DNA of 6,851 nt. Source: CAYGWP01 sp964353455. GTDB taxonomy: Bacteria; Planctomycetota; Phycisphaerae; FEN-1346. A model generated the notes under the pieces. The model was given only the letters and a program-made list of their open reading frames with translations. It was not told where the DNA came from and ran no database searches. Made by a program: the position numbers and the translations under genes. Within the stretch, counting starts at the first letter, position 1. Every line of letters starts with the position of its first letter. This document shows positions 5,903 through 6,851 of this stretch, piece by piece. The stretch lies in NCBI GenBank assembly GCA_964353455.1, contig CAYGWP010000353.1, forward strand, positions 1 through 6,851, written 5' to 3'.

Positions 5903-6851
5903 CGTCCAGCCCTGACTTTCTGCGGGCGTACGAGTTGATTCCGACCACCAGGATGAAGACCGCGCCCTGGAAGATCGCCTTGTGGAACTCCGAGAAACTG
6001 AAGGTCCCGATGCGCACGAGCGACAGGACGTTGTTCATCAGCGCGATGACGATGACGCCGCCCAGGACTCCGGCGATGTTTCCGCGACCGCCCGCCAGCG
6101 TCATGCCGCCGATCACCACCGCCGTGATGGCCGCAAAGTCGTACCCCTTGCCGATGTACTGTGCGCCCACCTTGTTGAAACTCGTCAGGAGGATCCCGGC
6201 CATCGCCGCCGTTGCGGCCGAAATGACGAACGCCGCCGCCACCGTCCGCCGCACGTTCACACCTGTCATCCGCGCAACATCGTACGAAGAGCCCGCGAGT
6301 TTCAACTGTGCGCCGAAGCCCGTCTTCCGCATGACGAAGTACCCTGCGGCCGCCAGCACGATCAGGATCGCCAGGGGCAGGGGCAGCACGCCGCAGACCT
6401 GGGTGTGGTAGAGGTCGAGGAACGCGCGGCCGGCATCGGTTGCGCCGTCGGGATAGATCTGCCTGCCGGCATAGACCTTGCGTATGACGCCCGAAAGGAC
6501 CGACATCATCGCCAGCGTCCAGATGATGGGGTTCAGGCGCAGGTACCCTATGACCCAGCCGTTGACGATGCCGATGGCGACGCCTGCCGCCATCCCCGCC
6601 GCCACGCTGGCCGCAAAGCCGTACTCCAGCGCCGAGACGGCCACGATCCCCGCCAGGGCCATGATTCCAGGTATCGACAAATCCACATAATGCTGGCTGT
6701 ACGTGATGAACGCGACGCCGACCGAAACGATCCCCAGCAGCGTCACGGCCTCCAGCGTGTTCATCAGGTTCCGCCGCGTCAGGAAATCGCCGGAGATGAG
6801 CCACCCGGCCGCAAAGAGCGCAAGGACCAGCACGTACACGCCCAGGAAACT
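5895..6851 (-). CDS. RbsC-type sugar ABC transporter permease, 5' end outside the window
   Basis: 318 codons plus stop are visible and the frame stays open to the right edge. The first visible residues are SFLGVYVLVLALFAAGWLIS. The in-frame GTG at 6839 would start inside the first membrane helix, so the true start is most likely upstream, beyond the window. Numbering from the first visible residue, family landmarks are DFLTRRNLMNTL (22-33), a diverged signature HYVDLSIPGIMALAG (54-68), AGSSYDVARMTGVN (186-199, the substrate-independent AxY-x-A-R-x-x-G loop) and AAITAVVIGGMTLAGGRGNIAG split across 240-261. The usual GG before the IDLSVGS motif is replaced by HY. The gene ends in ATGCCTAG, overlapping the next permease. 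It is expected to form one half of an import channel in the inner membrane; the ATPase gene probably lies further upstream. Confidence 0.92.
   Translation of the reverse strand, partial: SFLGVYVLVLALFAAGWLISGDFLTRRNLMNTLEAVTLLGIVSVGVAFITYSQHYVDLSIPGIMALAGIVAVSALEYGFAASVAAGMAAGVAIGIVNGWVIGYLRLNPIIWTLAMMSVLSGVIRKVYAGRQIYPDGATDAGRAFLDLYHTQVCGVLPLPLAILIVLAAAGYFVMRKTGFGAQLKLAGSSYDVARMTGVNVRRTVAAAFVISAATAAMAGILLTSFNKVGAQYIGKGYDFAAITAVVIGGMTLAGGRGNIAGVLGGVIVIALMNNVLSLVRIGTFSFSEFHKAIFQGAVFILVVGINSYARRKSGLDDA

Noticed and set aside
5695..6804. Minus-strand open frame of 369 codons overlapping both permeases in another frame
   Set aside because: It is frame-shifted relative to two unmistakable membrane permeases and has the Arg/Gly/His-rich composition typical of shadow frames; no hydrophobic segments.
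6837..6839. GTG as the start of the right-hand permease
   Set aside because: It falls within the first hydrophobic segment, and four more codons (S, F, L, G) extend the same frame to the window edge, so the start is more likely outside.

Overview
This GC-rich window holds one long minus-strand gene cluster for import of a sugar-like solute and something downstream of it, plus one plus-strand tRNA gene and the start of an unrelated MoxR-type ATPase gene. The organism cannot be fixed from this sequence alone. High GC, several palindromic repeats, a MoxR ATPase and URO-D-like proteins next to a sugar importer would all fit an uncultured Planctomycetota (Phycisphaerae-like) or related PVC bacterium. 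That assignment is an inference.

Layout from left to right. Positions 1-369 (minus) are the first 123 codons of a MoxR AAA+ ATPase that runs off the left edge. Positions 370-590 are non-coding. A clear sigma70-like promoter (591-619) drives a tRNA-Gly with anticodon CCC (633-707, plus). Two hairpins (712-728 and 747-772) fill the gap between the tRNA and the convergent gene cluster.

The cluster is transcribed right to left. It begins beyond the right edge with a RbsC-type permease (5895-6851, 5' end missing). This overlaps by 8 nt a second RbsC-type permease (4781-5902), whose N-terminal tail is encoded by a palindromic, tandem-repeated DNA element. After 20 nt comes a lipoprotein-type solute-binding protein (3573-4760). 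Its stop overlaps the start of a URO-D/MtaA-like protein (2392-3579). A 169-nt palindrome-rich repeat block (2223-2391) separates this from an L-rhamnose mutarotase (1864-2202), and 37 nt later a second, divergent URO-D/MtaA-like protein (777-1826) closes the cluster. The ABC ATPase is not in the window and is probably upstream, off the right edge.

How it may work: two distinct permeases, a binding protein and a mutarotase resemble the rhizobial rha transport operon (RhaS, RhaP, RhaQ, RhaU), so the likely cargo is L-rhamnose or a related deoxy- or methyl-sugar. The pair of URO-D-superfamily proteins is unlike that pathway. Both carry an H-x-C-G motif as in corrinoid-dependent methyltransferases (MtaA, CmuA) and neither shows the N-terminal signature of true HemE. 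A working hypothesis is that the module imports an O-methylated sugar and handles its methyl group. No corrinoid protein, isomerase, kinase or aldolase is visible here, so this remains untested.
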